The position numbers were made by a program, and so were the translations under genes. A stretch of DNA of 59,814 bases from Oscillospiraceae bacterium (GTDB lineage Bacteria > Bacillota > Clostridia > Oscillospirales > Ruminococcaceae), in assembly GCA_019423755.1 (NCBI GenBank), contig JAHZAU010000014.1, positions 1-59,814 on the forward strand, in the 5' to 3' direction. Positions within the stretch are counted from its first letter, which is position 1. Each line of letters opens with the position of its first letter. The notes beneath the pieces are model-generated. The model was not told the DNA's origin. It was given only the letters and a program-made list of their open reading frames with translations, and did not search any database. Below, one piece after another: positions 24,053-32,171 of this stretch.

Positions 24053-24658
24053 ATGATATATTCGGTCAACGGAAAACTGATCCACGCCGCCCCGGGAGAG
24101 GCGGTGGTGGAATGCGGCGGGGTGGGCTACCACTGCCTGACCACCCTGACCACCGGCCGCGCCCTGCCCAAGCTGGGCGCCCCGGTGATGCTCTATACCT
24201 ACCTGAACGTGCGGGAAAACGCCGTGGAGCTGTTCGGCTTTGCCACCCGGGAGGAGCTTTCCTGCTTCCGGCTGCTGACCTCGGTGTCCGGCGTGGGGCC
24301 CAAGGTGGCGCTGTCCATCCTTTCTCAGATGACCCCGGACAAGGTGATGCTGGGCATCGTCACCGGGGACGCCAAGGGCCTCAAAGCCCCGGGCGTGGGG
24401 CCCAAGCTGGCCCAGCGGCTCATTGTGGAGCTGCGGGATAAGGTGAAAAACGAGGACCTGGCCCCCGACCTGGCCCAGCTGGGGCAGACGGCGGCCCAGG
24501 CCGAGACCGGCGGCGCCCTGGGCGAGGCGGCAGCCGCCCTGGTGGCGCTGGGATACAGCCAGTCCGAGGCGCTGCAGGCCCTCAAGGGGGCCGCGGAGGG
24601 CGCCACGGTGGAAGAACTGATCAAGCAGGGCCTGCGGGCCCTTTCCGGCCAGAAGTAG
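24053..24658 (+). CDS. ruvA: Holliday-junction DNA-binding protein RuvA
   Basis: The product is 201 residues. The N-terminal OB fold starts MIYSVNGKLI. The HhH motifs include TSVSGVGPKVALSILS and APGVGPKLAQRLIVEL. The C-terminal domain III (ALVALGYSQSEALQAL) contacts RuvB. It lies between ruvC and ruvB. Confidence 0.96.
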   Translation: MIYSVNGKLIHAAPGEAVVECGGVGYHCLTTLTTGRALPKLGAPVMLYTYLNVRENAVELFGFATREELSCFRLLTSVSGVGPKVALSILSQMTPDKVMLGIVTGDAKGLKAPGVGPKLAQRLIVELRDKVKNEDLAPDLAQLGQTAAQAETGGALGEAAAALVALGYSQSEALQALKGAAEGATVEELIKQGLRALSGQK

Positions 24659-24677
24659 CGGCAAAGGAGGGAGCTAG

Positions 24678-25739
24678 GTGCTGGAAAACGAGATGGATTT
24701 TGAAAACCGGGTCATGGCGCCGGAGTACGCCGCCGGGGAGGACGCCGATGTGGAGACCTCCCTGCGCCCCCGGACGCTGGAAGATTACATCGGACAAAGC
24801 AAGGTCAAGGAAAACCTGGCCATCTATATGCAGTCGGCCCGGATGCGCGGCGAGGCGCTGGACCATGTGCTGCTGTACGGCCCGCCCGGCCTGGGCAAGA
24901 CCACCCTGGCCGGCATCATCGCCAACGAGATGGGCACCAACCTCCGGGTGACCTCCGGCCCGGCCATTGAAAAGCCCGGCGACCTGGCCGCTTTGCTTAC
25001 CAACCTAAGCCAGGGCGACGTGCTGTTTATCGACGAGATCCACCGCCTGCCCCGCACGGTGGAGGAGATCCTTTACCCGGCGATGGAGGACTATGCCCTG
25101 GATATCATCATCGGCAAGGGGCCCTCGGCCCGCTCCATCCGCATCGACCTGCCCAAGTTTACCTTAGTGGGCGCCACCACCCGGGCCGGGCAGATGACCT
25201 CCCCGCTGCGGGACCGCTTCGGCATGCTGCTGCGGCTGGAGCTGTACCGCCCCGAGGAGCTGTGCCGCATCATCCGCCGCAGCGCGCAGATTTTGGAGGT
25301 ACCCTGCGACGAGGAGGGCGCCCTGGAGCTTGCCCGCCGCAGCCGCGGCACCCCCCGTATCGCCAACCGCCTGCTTAAGCGGGTGCGGGATTTTGCGGTG
25401 GTCATGGGGGACGGCACCATCGGGCTGGACATCGCCCGCCAGGCGCTGGACCGCATGGAGGTGGACCGCCTGGGGCTGGATTCCAACGACCGCCGGGTGC
25501 TGGAAACCATCATCCACAACTACGGCGGCGGCCCGGTGGGGGTGGACACCCTTTCCGCCGCGGTGGGGGAGGAAGCCGTCACCATCGAGGACGTCTGCGA
25601 GCCCTACCTGATGCAGCTGGGCTTTTTGGTGCGCACCCCGCGCGGCCGCTGCGTCACACCGCTGGCCTACGACCATCTGGGTCTGGCACGTCCGGTGGAT
25701 GCCGCCCCGCCTGCCGAGCAGCTTCGGCTGGAAGAGTAA
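24678..25739 (+). CDS. ruvB: Holliday-junction helicase motor RuvB
   Basis: The product is 353 residues. A GTG start follows GGAGG. The AAA+ core has GPPGLGKTTLA, FIDEIHRLPR, GATTRAGQMTSPLRDRF (sensor 1 and arginine finger region) and RSRGTPRIANRLL (sensor 2). The winged helix at the end includes GGGPVGVDTLSAAVGEE. It is the last gene of the ruv cluster, followed by the structured region before glmM. Confidence 0.97.
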   Translation: MLENEMDFENRVMAPEYAAGEDADVETSLRPRTLEDYIGQSKVKENLAIYMQSARMRGEALDHVLLYGPPGLGKTTLAGIIANEMGTNLRVTSGPAIEKPGDLAALLTNLSQGDVLFIDEIHRLPRTVEEILYPAMEDYALDIIIGKGPSARSIRIDLPKFTLVGATTRAGQMTSPLRDRFGMLLRLELYRPEELCRIIRRSAQILEVPCDEEGALELARRSRGTPRIANRLLKRVRDFAVVMGDGTIGLDIARQALDRMEVDRLGLDSNDRRVLETIIHNYGGGPVGVDTLSAAVGEEAVTIEDVCEPYLMQLGFLVRTPRGRCVTPLAYDHLGLARPVDAAPPAEQLRLEE

Positions 25740-25754
25740 TCGAGCTGAAATCTA

Positions 25755-25896
25755 GTTGATGTAACCCGTCAACCCGAGGACTTTCCTCAAGAAACATGGG
25801 AAAGAACGGCACGGAAGGGACGTTCTTTCGTTTGCTGACGTAACCCGTCAGCAAGGTGCATACAGTGAAAACAGAAAACGGCTTCGCAACAAGCCG
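25755..25896 (+). promoter_or_regulatory. Structured leader upstream of glmM with twin hairpins
   Basis: Five helices can be drawn between ruvB and glmM. H1 is GTTGATGTAACCCGTCAAC (25755-25773). H2 is GAGGA/TCCTC (25776-25788). H3 is AAAGAACG/CGTTCTTT (25801-25828). H4 is GCTGACGTAACCCGTCAGC (25834-25852). H5 is CGGCTT/AAGCCG (25879-25896). H1 and H4 share the loop TAACC and differ at three positions, all of which preserve pairing. I do not recognise it as a named riboswitch; glmS ribozyme hallmarks are absent. It could instead bind a protein. Confidence 0.55.
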
Positions 25897-25960
25897 CAAT
25901 CCTTTAAAGATATCCCATTTCAACACAGAAATCATCTTGACCTAAGGAGCGTGAATCAAC

Positions 25961-27346
25961 ATGGGCAGAATTTTTGGAACCGACGGCGCCCGCGGCGTCG
26001 CCAATACCGAGATCAGCTGTACCTTGGCAATGGACATCGGCCGCGCCGCCGCCATGGTGGTGTCGAAGAACACCGGCAAGCAGCGCCCGCTGTTTTTGGT
26101 GGGCAGTGATACCCGTATCTCCCGCAGCCTGCTGGAAAGCGCCGTCTCCGCCGGACTTTGCTCGGTGGGCGCCGACGTGGTGCTGCTGGGCGTGGTACCC
26201 ACCCCGGCGGTGGCCTATCTGGTGCGCCAGATGAAGGCCGACGCGGCGGTGATGCTCTCCGCCAGCCACAACCCCTACGAGTACAACGGCATCAAGATCT
26301 TCGGCTCTCAGGGCTACAAGCTCACCGACGAGGAGGAGTTCGCCATTGAGGAGATCGTGCTGGACCATGTGCTTCCCTACGACCTGAAGTGGAACGACCA
26401 GGTGGGCACCATCCGCGAGGACGTACAGGCGGTGGACGCCTACATCGACCACATCGTCAGCACGGTGGACGTGGACCTGAGCGGCATCAAGATCGCCGTG
26501 GACTGCGCCAACGGCAGCGCCACCCGCACCGCCCGCCGCATCTTCACCCGCCTGAAAGCCGACTTCACCATCTTCAACGACCACCCCAACGGTATCAACA
26601 TCAACGACAACTGCGGCTCCACCCACATCGACCAGCTGGGACGCATCGTCCGGGAGCAGGGCTTTGACATGGGTGTGGCCTTTGACGGCGACGCCGACCG
26701 CTGCCTTGCCGTGGACGAAAACGGCAACCTGGTGGACGGCGACCAGATTATCGCCTTCTTCGCCCAGCACAAAAAGCAGGACGGTACCCTCACCAAGGAC
26801 ACCGCTGTGGTCACCATCATGAGCAACCTGGGCTTCTTCCGCTTTGCCGAGGAAAACGGCATCCATGTGGAAAAGACCAAGGTGGGCGACCGCTATGTCC
26901 TGCAGAATATGCGGGAAAACGGCTACTGCATCGGCGGCGAGCAGTCCGGCCACATTATCTTCTTAGACCACATGACCACCGGCGACGGCCAGCTGACTGC
27001 AGTTCAGCTTATCGCCGCCCTGCGCAAAGAGGGCATCGCCCTTTCCAAGGCCGCTTCGGTGATGAAGGTCTACCCGCAGGTGTCGGTCAACGTCCGCGCC
27101 GACAAGAACATGAAACGCCAGGTGGAGGTGGACGAAGGCGTCCGCCGCGCCAAGGAGGAATACGAAAAACAGCTGGGCAGCGAAGGCCGCATCCTGGTGC
27201 GCCCCTCGGGCACCGAGCCGGTGATCCGGGTCATGGTAGAAGGCAGCGACGAGGCCTTCATCCGCCAGGTGGCCGACGGTCTGGCCCAGACCATCGTAGA
27301 AAGGTTAGGATACAATGAGGATTACAAAGGATTGGAAACAATTTGA
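25961..27346 (+). CDS. glmM: Phosphoglucosamine mutase
   Basis: The product is 461 residues. GlmM converts glucosamine-6-phosphate to glucosamine-1-phosphate for peptidoglycan precursors. Motifs are FGTDGARGVANT, the phosphoserine loop VMLSASHNPYEYNG, the metal loop AFDGDADRCLAVD, and the substrate loop GGEQSGHII. The C-terminal phosphate-binding RPSGTEPVIRVMVEG is also present. The start follows TAAGGAG. Many Firmicutes place glmM after cdaA-ybbR, but here it follows ruvB. The methyltransferase gene overlaps its 3' end by 32 bases. Confidence 0.96.
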   Translation: MGRIFGTDGARGVANTEISCTLAMDIGRAAAMVVSKNTGKQRPLFLVGSDTRISRSLLESAVSAGLCSVGADVVLLGVVPTPAVAYLVRQMKADAAVMLSASHNPYEYNGIKIFGSQGYKLTDEEEFAIEEIVLDHVLPYDLKWNDQVGTIREDVQAVDAYIDHIVSTVDVDLSGIKIAVDCANGSATRTARRIFTRLKADFTIFNDHPNGININDNCGSTHIDQLGRIVREQGFDMGVAFDGDADRCLAVDENGNLVDGDQIIAFFAQHKKQDGTLTKDTAVVTIMSNLGFFRFAEENGIHVEKTKVGDRYVLQNMRENGYCIGGEQSGHIIFLDHMTTGDGQLTAVQLIAALRKEGIALSKAASVMKVYPQVSVNVRADKNMKRQVEVDEGVRRAKEEYEKQLGSEGRILVRPSGTEPVIRVMVEGSDEAFIRQVADGLAQTIVERLGYNEDYKGLETI

Positions 27347-28196
27347 GGTGATTGATACCTCCGGCGGCGAGAAGCTGGAGCGCTGGGGGGATGTGATCCT
27401 GGCCCGCCCCGACCCGCAGGTCATCTGGAACACCCCCAAAGGCGAGGAATGGCGCCGGGCCAACGCCCGGTACCACCGTTCCTCCTCCGGCGGCGGCCAG
27501 TGGGAGATGCGCAGCATGGGCAAGGAGCAGTGGAACATCCACTACCGCCAGCTGACCTTCAAGATCAGCCCCACCGGCTTTAAGCACACCGGCCTCTTCC
27601 CGGAGCAGGCGGTCAACTGGGACTATATGGACCAGAAGATCCGCCGCGCTAGGGAGAAAGACCCCCAGCGGCCCATCCGGGTACTCAACCTCTTTGCCTA
27701 CACCGGCGGCGCCACCCTGGCCTGCTCGGCGGCAGGGGCGCAGGTCTGCCACGTAGACGCTTCCAAGGGGATGGTAGCCTGGGCGAGGGAAAACGCTGCC
27801 CTGTCCGGCCTGGATAAAAACCCCATCCGCTGGATCGTGGACGACTGCCGGAAGTTTGTGGAGCGGGAGATCCGCCGCGGCAACCGCTACGACGCCATCG
27901 TCATGGACCCGCCGTCCTACGGACGCGGCCCCGGCGGCGAGGTGTGGAAGCTGGAAGACCAGATCTACGACCTGGTGGAGCTGTGCGCCCAGGTCCTTTC
28001 CGACCGGCCGCTGTTCTTCCTGCTCAACTCCTACACCACCGGCCTTTCCCCGTCGGTCATGGAGTACATCCTGGGCGTCACCGTCGGCCGCCGCTACCCG
28101 GGGCAGCTTTCCTCCTCGGAGATCGGCCTGCCGGTGACCAAGACGGGGTTTGTATTACCATGCGGCAGTACGGCTATTTGGGAGGAGAAGGAATAA
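27315..28196 (+). CDS. Class I SAM-dependent (RlmI-like) methyltransferase
   Basis: The product is 293 residues. The C-terminal two thirds is a Rossmann methyltransferase: VLNLFAYTGGATLACSAAGA, VCHVDASKGMVAWARENA, and the catalytic MDPPSYGRG typical of RlmI/RlmK rRNA cytosine or guanine methyltransferases. The N-terminus (SGGEKLERWGDVILARPDPQ) is shorter than in RlmI and lacks a PUA domain. The RNA target is therefore uncertain. Its start lies inside glmM, so it is translated from the same message. Confidence 0.8.
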   Translation: MRITKDWKQFEVIDTSGGEKLERWGDVILARPDPQVIWNTPKGEEWRRANARYHRSSSGGGQWEMRSMGKEQWNIHYRQLTFKISPTGFKHTGLFPEQAVNWDYMDQKIRRAREKDPQRPIRVLNLFAYTGGATLACSAAGAQVCHVDASKGMVAWARENAALSGLDKNPIRWIVDDCRKFVEREIRRGNRYDAIVMDPPSYGRGPGGEVWKLEDQIYDLVELCAQVLSDRPLFFLLNSYTTGLSPSVMEYILGVTVGRRYPGQLSSSEIGLPVTKTGFVLPCGSTAIWEEKE

Positions 28197-28259
28197 TCCT
28201 CCCCGGCGGGACCGGTTTTCCACCGTCCTGCCCCCGTTTTTGGGAAAACGCGCACATCC

Positions 28260-28297
28260 GGCCCGTCTTACCGGGAGCTTCCCGGCGAAGGCGGGCC
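28260..28297. other. Nested hairpin in the 326-base gap before ecfA1
   Basis: The gap 28197-28522 contains no gene. Here the outer arms GGCCCG/CGGGCC enclose CCGGGA/TCCCGG. The T-tract is weak (GCTTTCT), so termination of the methyltransferase transcript is only possible. Further on are a TTGACA without a matching -10 (28328-28333), an extended -10 (28398-28406) and a hairpin pairing CCGGAC with GTCCGG at about 28442-28470. Confidence 0.4.
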
Positions 28298-28397
28298 GCT
28301 TTCTGCGCCTGGGAGGAGCCTTGTGTCTTGACAGGGCGAAGGGGCAGAAAACCGGCCGAAAATTCAAAAAATCCCCCTTTTCTTTTGTAGGGGTTGT

Positions 28398-28406
28398 TGG
28401 TATACT
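28398..28406 (+). promoter_or_regulatory. Extended -10 element for the ecf operon
   Basis: TGGTATACT is an extended -10. The -35 region is T-rich without a clear consensus. The leader to ecfA1 is about 110 bases and GC-rich. Confidence 0.45.
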
Positions 28407-28522
28407 AAAATACGGCATGCATGCGGCGGGGGGACCTGTCCAGCCGGACGGAAGCGGCGCTTCGGTCCGGGCGGAGAAGTCCCCGCGCGGCCGGATCTAC
28501 ACAAAAAAGGAGAAGCGACCAA

Positions 28523-29416
28523 ATGAAGGCGGAGAAAAATTTCATCGTGGCCCGGGAGCTGAGCTTCAGCTATAACCTGGAGGAAGGCGAGCAGCCGGTG
28601 ATCGTGTTCGAGGACCTTTCCCTGAATATTGGGGAAGGGGAGTTCGTGGCGATTTTGGGGCACAACGGCTCCGGCAAATCCACCCTGGCAAAGCATATGA
28701 ACGCCATCCTGCTGCCCTACGGCGGCACCATGTATGTGGCCGGGATGGACACCCGCCGGGAGGACCTGCTTTTTGACATCCGGCGCAATGTGGGCATGGT
28801 GTTCCAAAACCCGGACAACCAGATCGTCGCCACCGTGGTGGAAGAGGACGTGGCCTTCGGGCTGGAAAACCTGGGCATCGAGCCTGCGGAGATCCGCCGC
28901 CGGGTGGACCGCGCCTTGGAGCAGGTGGGGATGAGCGAGTACAAGCAGCACGCGCCGCACCGCCTTTCCGGCGGGCAGAAGCAGCGGGTGGCCATCGCGG
29001 GCATCATCGCCATGGAGCCGCGCTGCATCGTGCTGGACGAGCCCACCGCCATGCTGGACCCCCGGGGCCGCCGGGAGGTCATGGACACCATCCTGCGCTT
29101 AAACCGGGAGCAGGGCATCACCGTGGTGCTCATCACCCACTATATGGACGAGGCCGCCCAGGCCGACCGGGTGGTGGTCATGGATTCCGGCAAGGTGATC
29201 TTGGACGACATCCCGCGCCGGGTGTTCCCCAAGGTCAAGGAGCTCAAAGGGGTGGGGCTGGACGTGCCCCAGGCCACAGAGCTGATCTACGAGCTGCGCC
29301 GGGAGGGCTACAACCTGCCGGACAACGTGCTCACCGAGGAGGAGTGCGTCAAGGCGCTGACCCTGCTGTTTGGCCGCAAGGACATCCAGCCGGTGCGCGA
29401 GCCGCAGGCCCAGTAG
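28523..29416 (+). CDS. ecfA1: ECF transporter ATPase EcfA1
   Basis: The product is 297 residues. It is one of the two ATPases of the shared energy-coupling module that drives vitamin and metal uptake with interchangeable S components. The Walker A is GHNGSGKST (about 54), the Q-loop region is VGMVFQNPDNQIVATVVEED (typical of EcfA1), the signature is LSGGQKQRVAIAG and the Walker B is CIVLDEPTAMLDP. The ATG follows AAAAAGGAG. No S component lies in the window, which fits a group II ECF system. Confidence 0.93.
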   Translation: MKAEKNFIVARELSFSYNLEEGEQPVIVFEDLSLNIGEGEFVAILGHNGSGKSTLAKHMNAILLPYGGTMYVAGMDTRREDLLFDIRRNVGMVFQNPDNQIVATVVEEDVAFGLENLGIEPAEIRRRVDRALEQVGMSEYKQHAPHRLSGGQKQRVAIAGIIAMEPRCIVLDEPTAMLDPRGRREVMDTILRLNREQGITVVLITHYMDEAAQADRVVVMDSGKVILDDIPRRVFPKVKELKGVGLDVPQATELIYELRREGYNLPDNVLTEEECVKALTLLFGRKDIQPVREPQAQ

Positions 29417-29440
29417 CCGCGGCATTTTTCCAGCAATTTA

Positions 29441-29489
29441 GGAAGGGAGGCCCGCCCGTCGCAAAAACGGCGCGGGATTACGATATATG
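29441..29489 (+). promoter_or_regulatory. Hairpin between Shine-Dalgarno and start of ecfA2
   Basis: The only good ribosome site, GGAAGGGAGG (29441-29450), is about 36 bases from the ATG at 29487. The bases between fold as CCCGC-CGT/ACG-GCGGG, with small bulges. Folding would bring the site to a workable distance. No site closer to the ATG is visible. Confidence 0.4.
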
Positions 29490-30386
29490 GCGGTAATCAA
29501 AACAGTCGGCCTGACCCACACCTACTCCGAGGGGACCCCGTTTGTCAAAACGGCCATCGACAACATCAACCTGGAGATCGAGGAAGGGTCCATGGTCGGG
29601 GTCATCGGCCACACCGGGTCGGGAAAATCCACCCTGATCCAGCATTTTAACGGCCTGCTCAAGCCCACCTCCGGCAAGATCTACATCGACGGCGAGGACC
29701 TGTGGCAGGGCGACAAGGCAAAGCTGCGGCAGATCCGCTTCAAGGTGGGTCTGGTGTTCCAGTACCCGGAGTACCAGCTTTTTGAGGAGACGGTGTACAA
29801 GGACATCGCCTTCGGTCCCCGCAACATGGGGCTGAGTGAAGAAGAGGTGGACCAGCGGGTGCGCCAGGCGGCGGCTTTCGTCAGCCTGCGGCCGGACATC
29901 CTGGAAAAGTCCCCCTTTGAGCTTTCCGGCGGACAGAAGCGCCGGGTGGCCATCGCCGGCGTGCTGGCTATGAGCCCCCGGGTGCTGATTTTGGACGAGC
30001 CCACTGCCGGCCTGGACCCCAAAGGCCGTGACCGCATCCTGGGCCAGATCCAGGAATACCACCAGGAAAGCGGCGCCACCGTGCTCATCGTCTCCCACAG
30101 CATGGAGGACGTGGCCCGCTTTGCCCAGAAGGTGCTGGTGATGAACCGCTCCCGCCTGTTTCTGTACGACGACACCGAGGCGGTGTTCGCCCACGCCGCC
30201 GAGATCGCCCAGATGGGCCTGGCGGTGCCGCAGGTGACCAACATCTTTACCCGTCTGGCCGCCTTGGGCTACGACGTCAACCCCAACATCTACACCGTGG
30301 AGGACGGCAAGCAGGAGCTGCTGCGGCTGCTGCGCGCCGGTCAGGTGCAGAACATCCCCCAGAAGGGAGGCGCTCCCCGTGCTTAG
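29487..30386 (+). CDS. ecfA2: ECF transporter ATPase EcfA2
   Basis: The product is 299 residues. The Walker A is GHTGSGKST, and LVFQYPEYQLFEETVYKDI is the EcfA2-type Q loop. LSGGQKRRVAIAG is the signature and LILDEPTAGLDP the Walker B. It pairs with EcfA1. The N-terminus aligns well with family members (HTYSEGTPF), so the ATG is kept despite the distant ribosome site. Its end overlaps ecfT by 8 bases. Confidence 0.94.
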   Translation: MAVIKTVGLTHTYSEGTPFVKTAIDNINLEIEEGSMVGVIGHTGSGKSTLIQHFNGLLKPTSGKIYIDGEDLWQGDKAKLRQIRFKVGLVFQYPEYQLFEETVYKDIAFGPRNMGLSEEEVDQRVRQAAAFVSLRPDILEKSPFELSGGQKRRVAIAGVLAMSPRVLILDEPTAGLDPKGRDRILGQIQEYHQESGATVLIVSHSMEDVARFAQKVLVMNRSRLFLYDDTEAVFAHAAEIAQMGLAVPQVTNIFTRLAALGYDVNPNIYTVEDGKQELLRLLRAGQVQNIPQKGGAPRA

Positions 30387-31185
30387 AGATATTACCATCG
30401 GGCAGTATTTCCCCGGCCATTCGGTGATCCACAAGATGGACCCCCGCATGAAGGTGGTCTGCTCCATTTTGTATATCGTGCTGCTGTTCGTGGCGTCCAA
30501 CCCTCTGGCTTTGGGGCTGGGGGTGCTGCTGCTGGCGCTGATGTACGGCCTATCCCGCATCCCGGCCAAGATGATCCTAAAAAGCCTCAAGCCGGTGGTG
30601 CCCATCATCATCTTCACCGCGCTGCTCAACCTGTTCTTCCTCAGCGGGGACAAGGAGCCGCTGCTGCAGATAGGTTTCCTGCGCATCTACGAAGAAGGCC
30701 TGCGCATGGCCGTCTTTATGGCGGTGCGCATCATCTGCCTCATCGCCGGGACCTCGCTGCTTACCTACACCACCTCGCCCATTGAGCTGACCGACGCCAT
30801 CGAAAAGCTCATGGGCCCCCTCAAGCGCCTGAAGGTGCCGGTGCACGAGATCTCCATGATGATGACCATTGCCCTGCGCTTCATCCCCACCCTCATCGAG
30901 GAGACCGAAAAGATCATGAACGCCCAGAAGGCCCGCGGCGCCGACCTGGAAAGCGGCACCATGATCCAGCGGGCAAAGGCGCTGGTGCCCATCCTCATCC
31001 CGCTGTTTGTTTCGGCCTTCCGCCGGGCGGACGAGCTGGCGCTGGCCATGGAGTGCCGGTGCTACCGCGGCGGCGAGGGCCGCACCCGCATGAAGCAGCT
31101 GCACACCGCCCCCCGGGACTGGATGGCGCTGGGGATCATGGTGCTCTGCACCATCGGCATCCTTGCCATCAATATCCTGCTCTAA
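30379..31185 (+). CDS. ecfT: ECF transporter transmembrane scaffold EcfT
   Basis: The product is 268 residues, with a GTG start after GGGAGG inside ecfA2. Five or so membrane helices precede the coupling region. The two Ala-Arg-Gly-type motifs that contact the ATPases appear as AQKARGADLE and ECRCYRGGEGRT, the second being divergent. EcfT joins the ATPases to the substrate-binding S component. Confidence 0.93.
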   Translation: MLRDITIGQYFPGHSVIHKMDPRMKVVCSILYIVLLFVASNPLALGLGVLLLALMYGLSRIPAKMILKSLKPVVPIIIFTALLNLFFLSGDKEPLLQIGFLRIYEEGLRMAVFMAVRIICLIAGTSLLTYTTSPIELTDAIEKLMGPLKRLKVPVHEISMMMTIALRFIPTLIEETEKIMNAQKARGADLESGTMIQRAKALVPILIPLFVSAFRRADELALAMECRCYRGGEGRTRMKQLHTAPRDWMALGIMVLCTIGILAINILL

Positions 31186-31200
31186 CAGACCGCACAACAC

Positions 31201-31227
31201 AAAGGGGCCGTCGCGGCCCCTTTTTTC
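31201..31227 (+). terminator. Terminator of the ecf operon
   Basis: AAGGGGCC pairs with GGCCCCTT and is followed by TTTT. Confidence 0.85.
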
Positions 31228-31262
31228 ACATACAAGACCCAAGCGAAAGGAGGCAGCCGCCT

Positions 31263-32093
31263 ATGACACAGCCGAGCGAGACCTGCCCGGGTGAGCGCAA
31301 TCTCCTGGTGAGCCTGCGCTACTGCGGAAGGGAATACCACGGCTTTCAGGTACAGCAGAACGCCCAGACGGTGGCCCAGGTGTTCCAGGAGGCTTTGTGG
31401 AAGATCTTAGGCCAGAAAGTGGACATCAAAGGTTGCTCCCGCACCGACAGCGGCGTCCACGCCAACTGCTTTGCCGTCAGCTTCCGCACCCAAAGCCGCA
31501 TCCCCTGCGAGGGGTTAGTCAAGGCGCTCAACTGCGCCCTGCCCCGGGACATCGCCGCCCTTGGCTGCCGGGAGGTGCCCCAGGACTTTCACGCCCGGTA
31601 CAGCAGCTGCGGCAAGCGCTACCTGTACCGCATCCACAACCACCCGGTGAAGGACCCCTTCCGCTGGGGGATGGTGTGGGAATACCGCTACGCCATGGAC
31701 TTAGAAAAGCTGAACCGCGCCTGCCGGGACTTTGTGGGCCAGCACGATTTTACCGCCTTCTGCGCCGCCGGAAGCTCGGTGGAGGACCGGGTGCGCACCA
31801 TTTACGGCTGCGGCCTGCTGCGCCAGGGGGAGGACGTGGTCTTCTGGGTGGAGGGCGACGGCTTCCTCTATAATATGGTGCGCATCATGGTGGGCACCCT
31901 CATCGACATCTCCGCCGGGAGCCTGCCGCCCGGCTGCATCCCGGACATCCTGCAAAGCCGGGACCGCTCCCGCGCCGGACAGACCGCCCCCGCCGCCGGG
32001 CTTTACCTGGACCAGGTGTTTTACGACCTGGAGGGCTGGCCTTCCGGGCCTTCGGCAGATTTTGCTGCAACCTTTGGCGCAGCTGTGCTATAA
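31263..32093 (+). CDS. truA: tRNA pseudouridine(38-40) synthase TruA
   Basis: The product is 276 residues. The catalytic Asp is in GCSRTDSGVHA. Other family segments are YCGREYHGFQVQQN, LPRDIAALGCREVPQDFHARY, and GDGFLYNMVRIMVGTL. Its position next to the ecf cluster is the classical Firmicutes arrangement (ecfA1-ecfA2-ecfT-truA). A terminator separates the two here. The ATG follows AAAGGAGG. Confidence 0.95.
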   Translation: MTQPSETCPGERNLLVSLRYCGREYHGFQVQQNAQTVAQVFQEALWKILGQKVDIKGCSRTDSGVHANCFAVSFRTQSRIPCEGLVKALNCALPRDIAALGCREVPQDFHARYSSCGKRYLYRIHNHPVKDPFRWGMVWEYRYAMDLEKLNRACRDFVGQHDFTAFCAAGSSVEDRVRTIYGCGLLRQGEDVVFWVEGDGFLYNMVRIMVGTLIDISAGSLPPGCIPDILQSRDRSRAGQTAPAAGLYLDQVFYDLEGWPSGPSADFAATFGAAVL

Positions 32094-32171
32094 TCGTATC
32101 ATCCCCCCGGAAAACGGGGGCAGACCCGCTCCCTGCCGCCGGACCCTGGCAGGGGAAAGGAGGTTGGGACG

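Noticed and set aside
25741..25960. glmS-type ribozyme or known riboswitch before glmM
   Set aside because: The conserved core of the glmS ribozyme is not present, and the loops do not match mini-ykkC (ACGR) or other motifs I can recall. It is kept as an unnamed structured leader.
28328..28333. TTGACA as a -35 element for the ecf operon
   Set aside because: No acceptable -10 occurs 16-18 bases downstream. The extended -10 at 28398-28406 is preferred.
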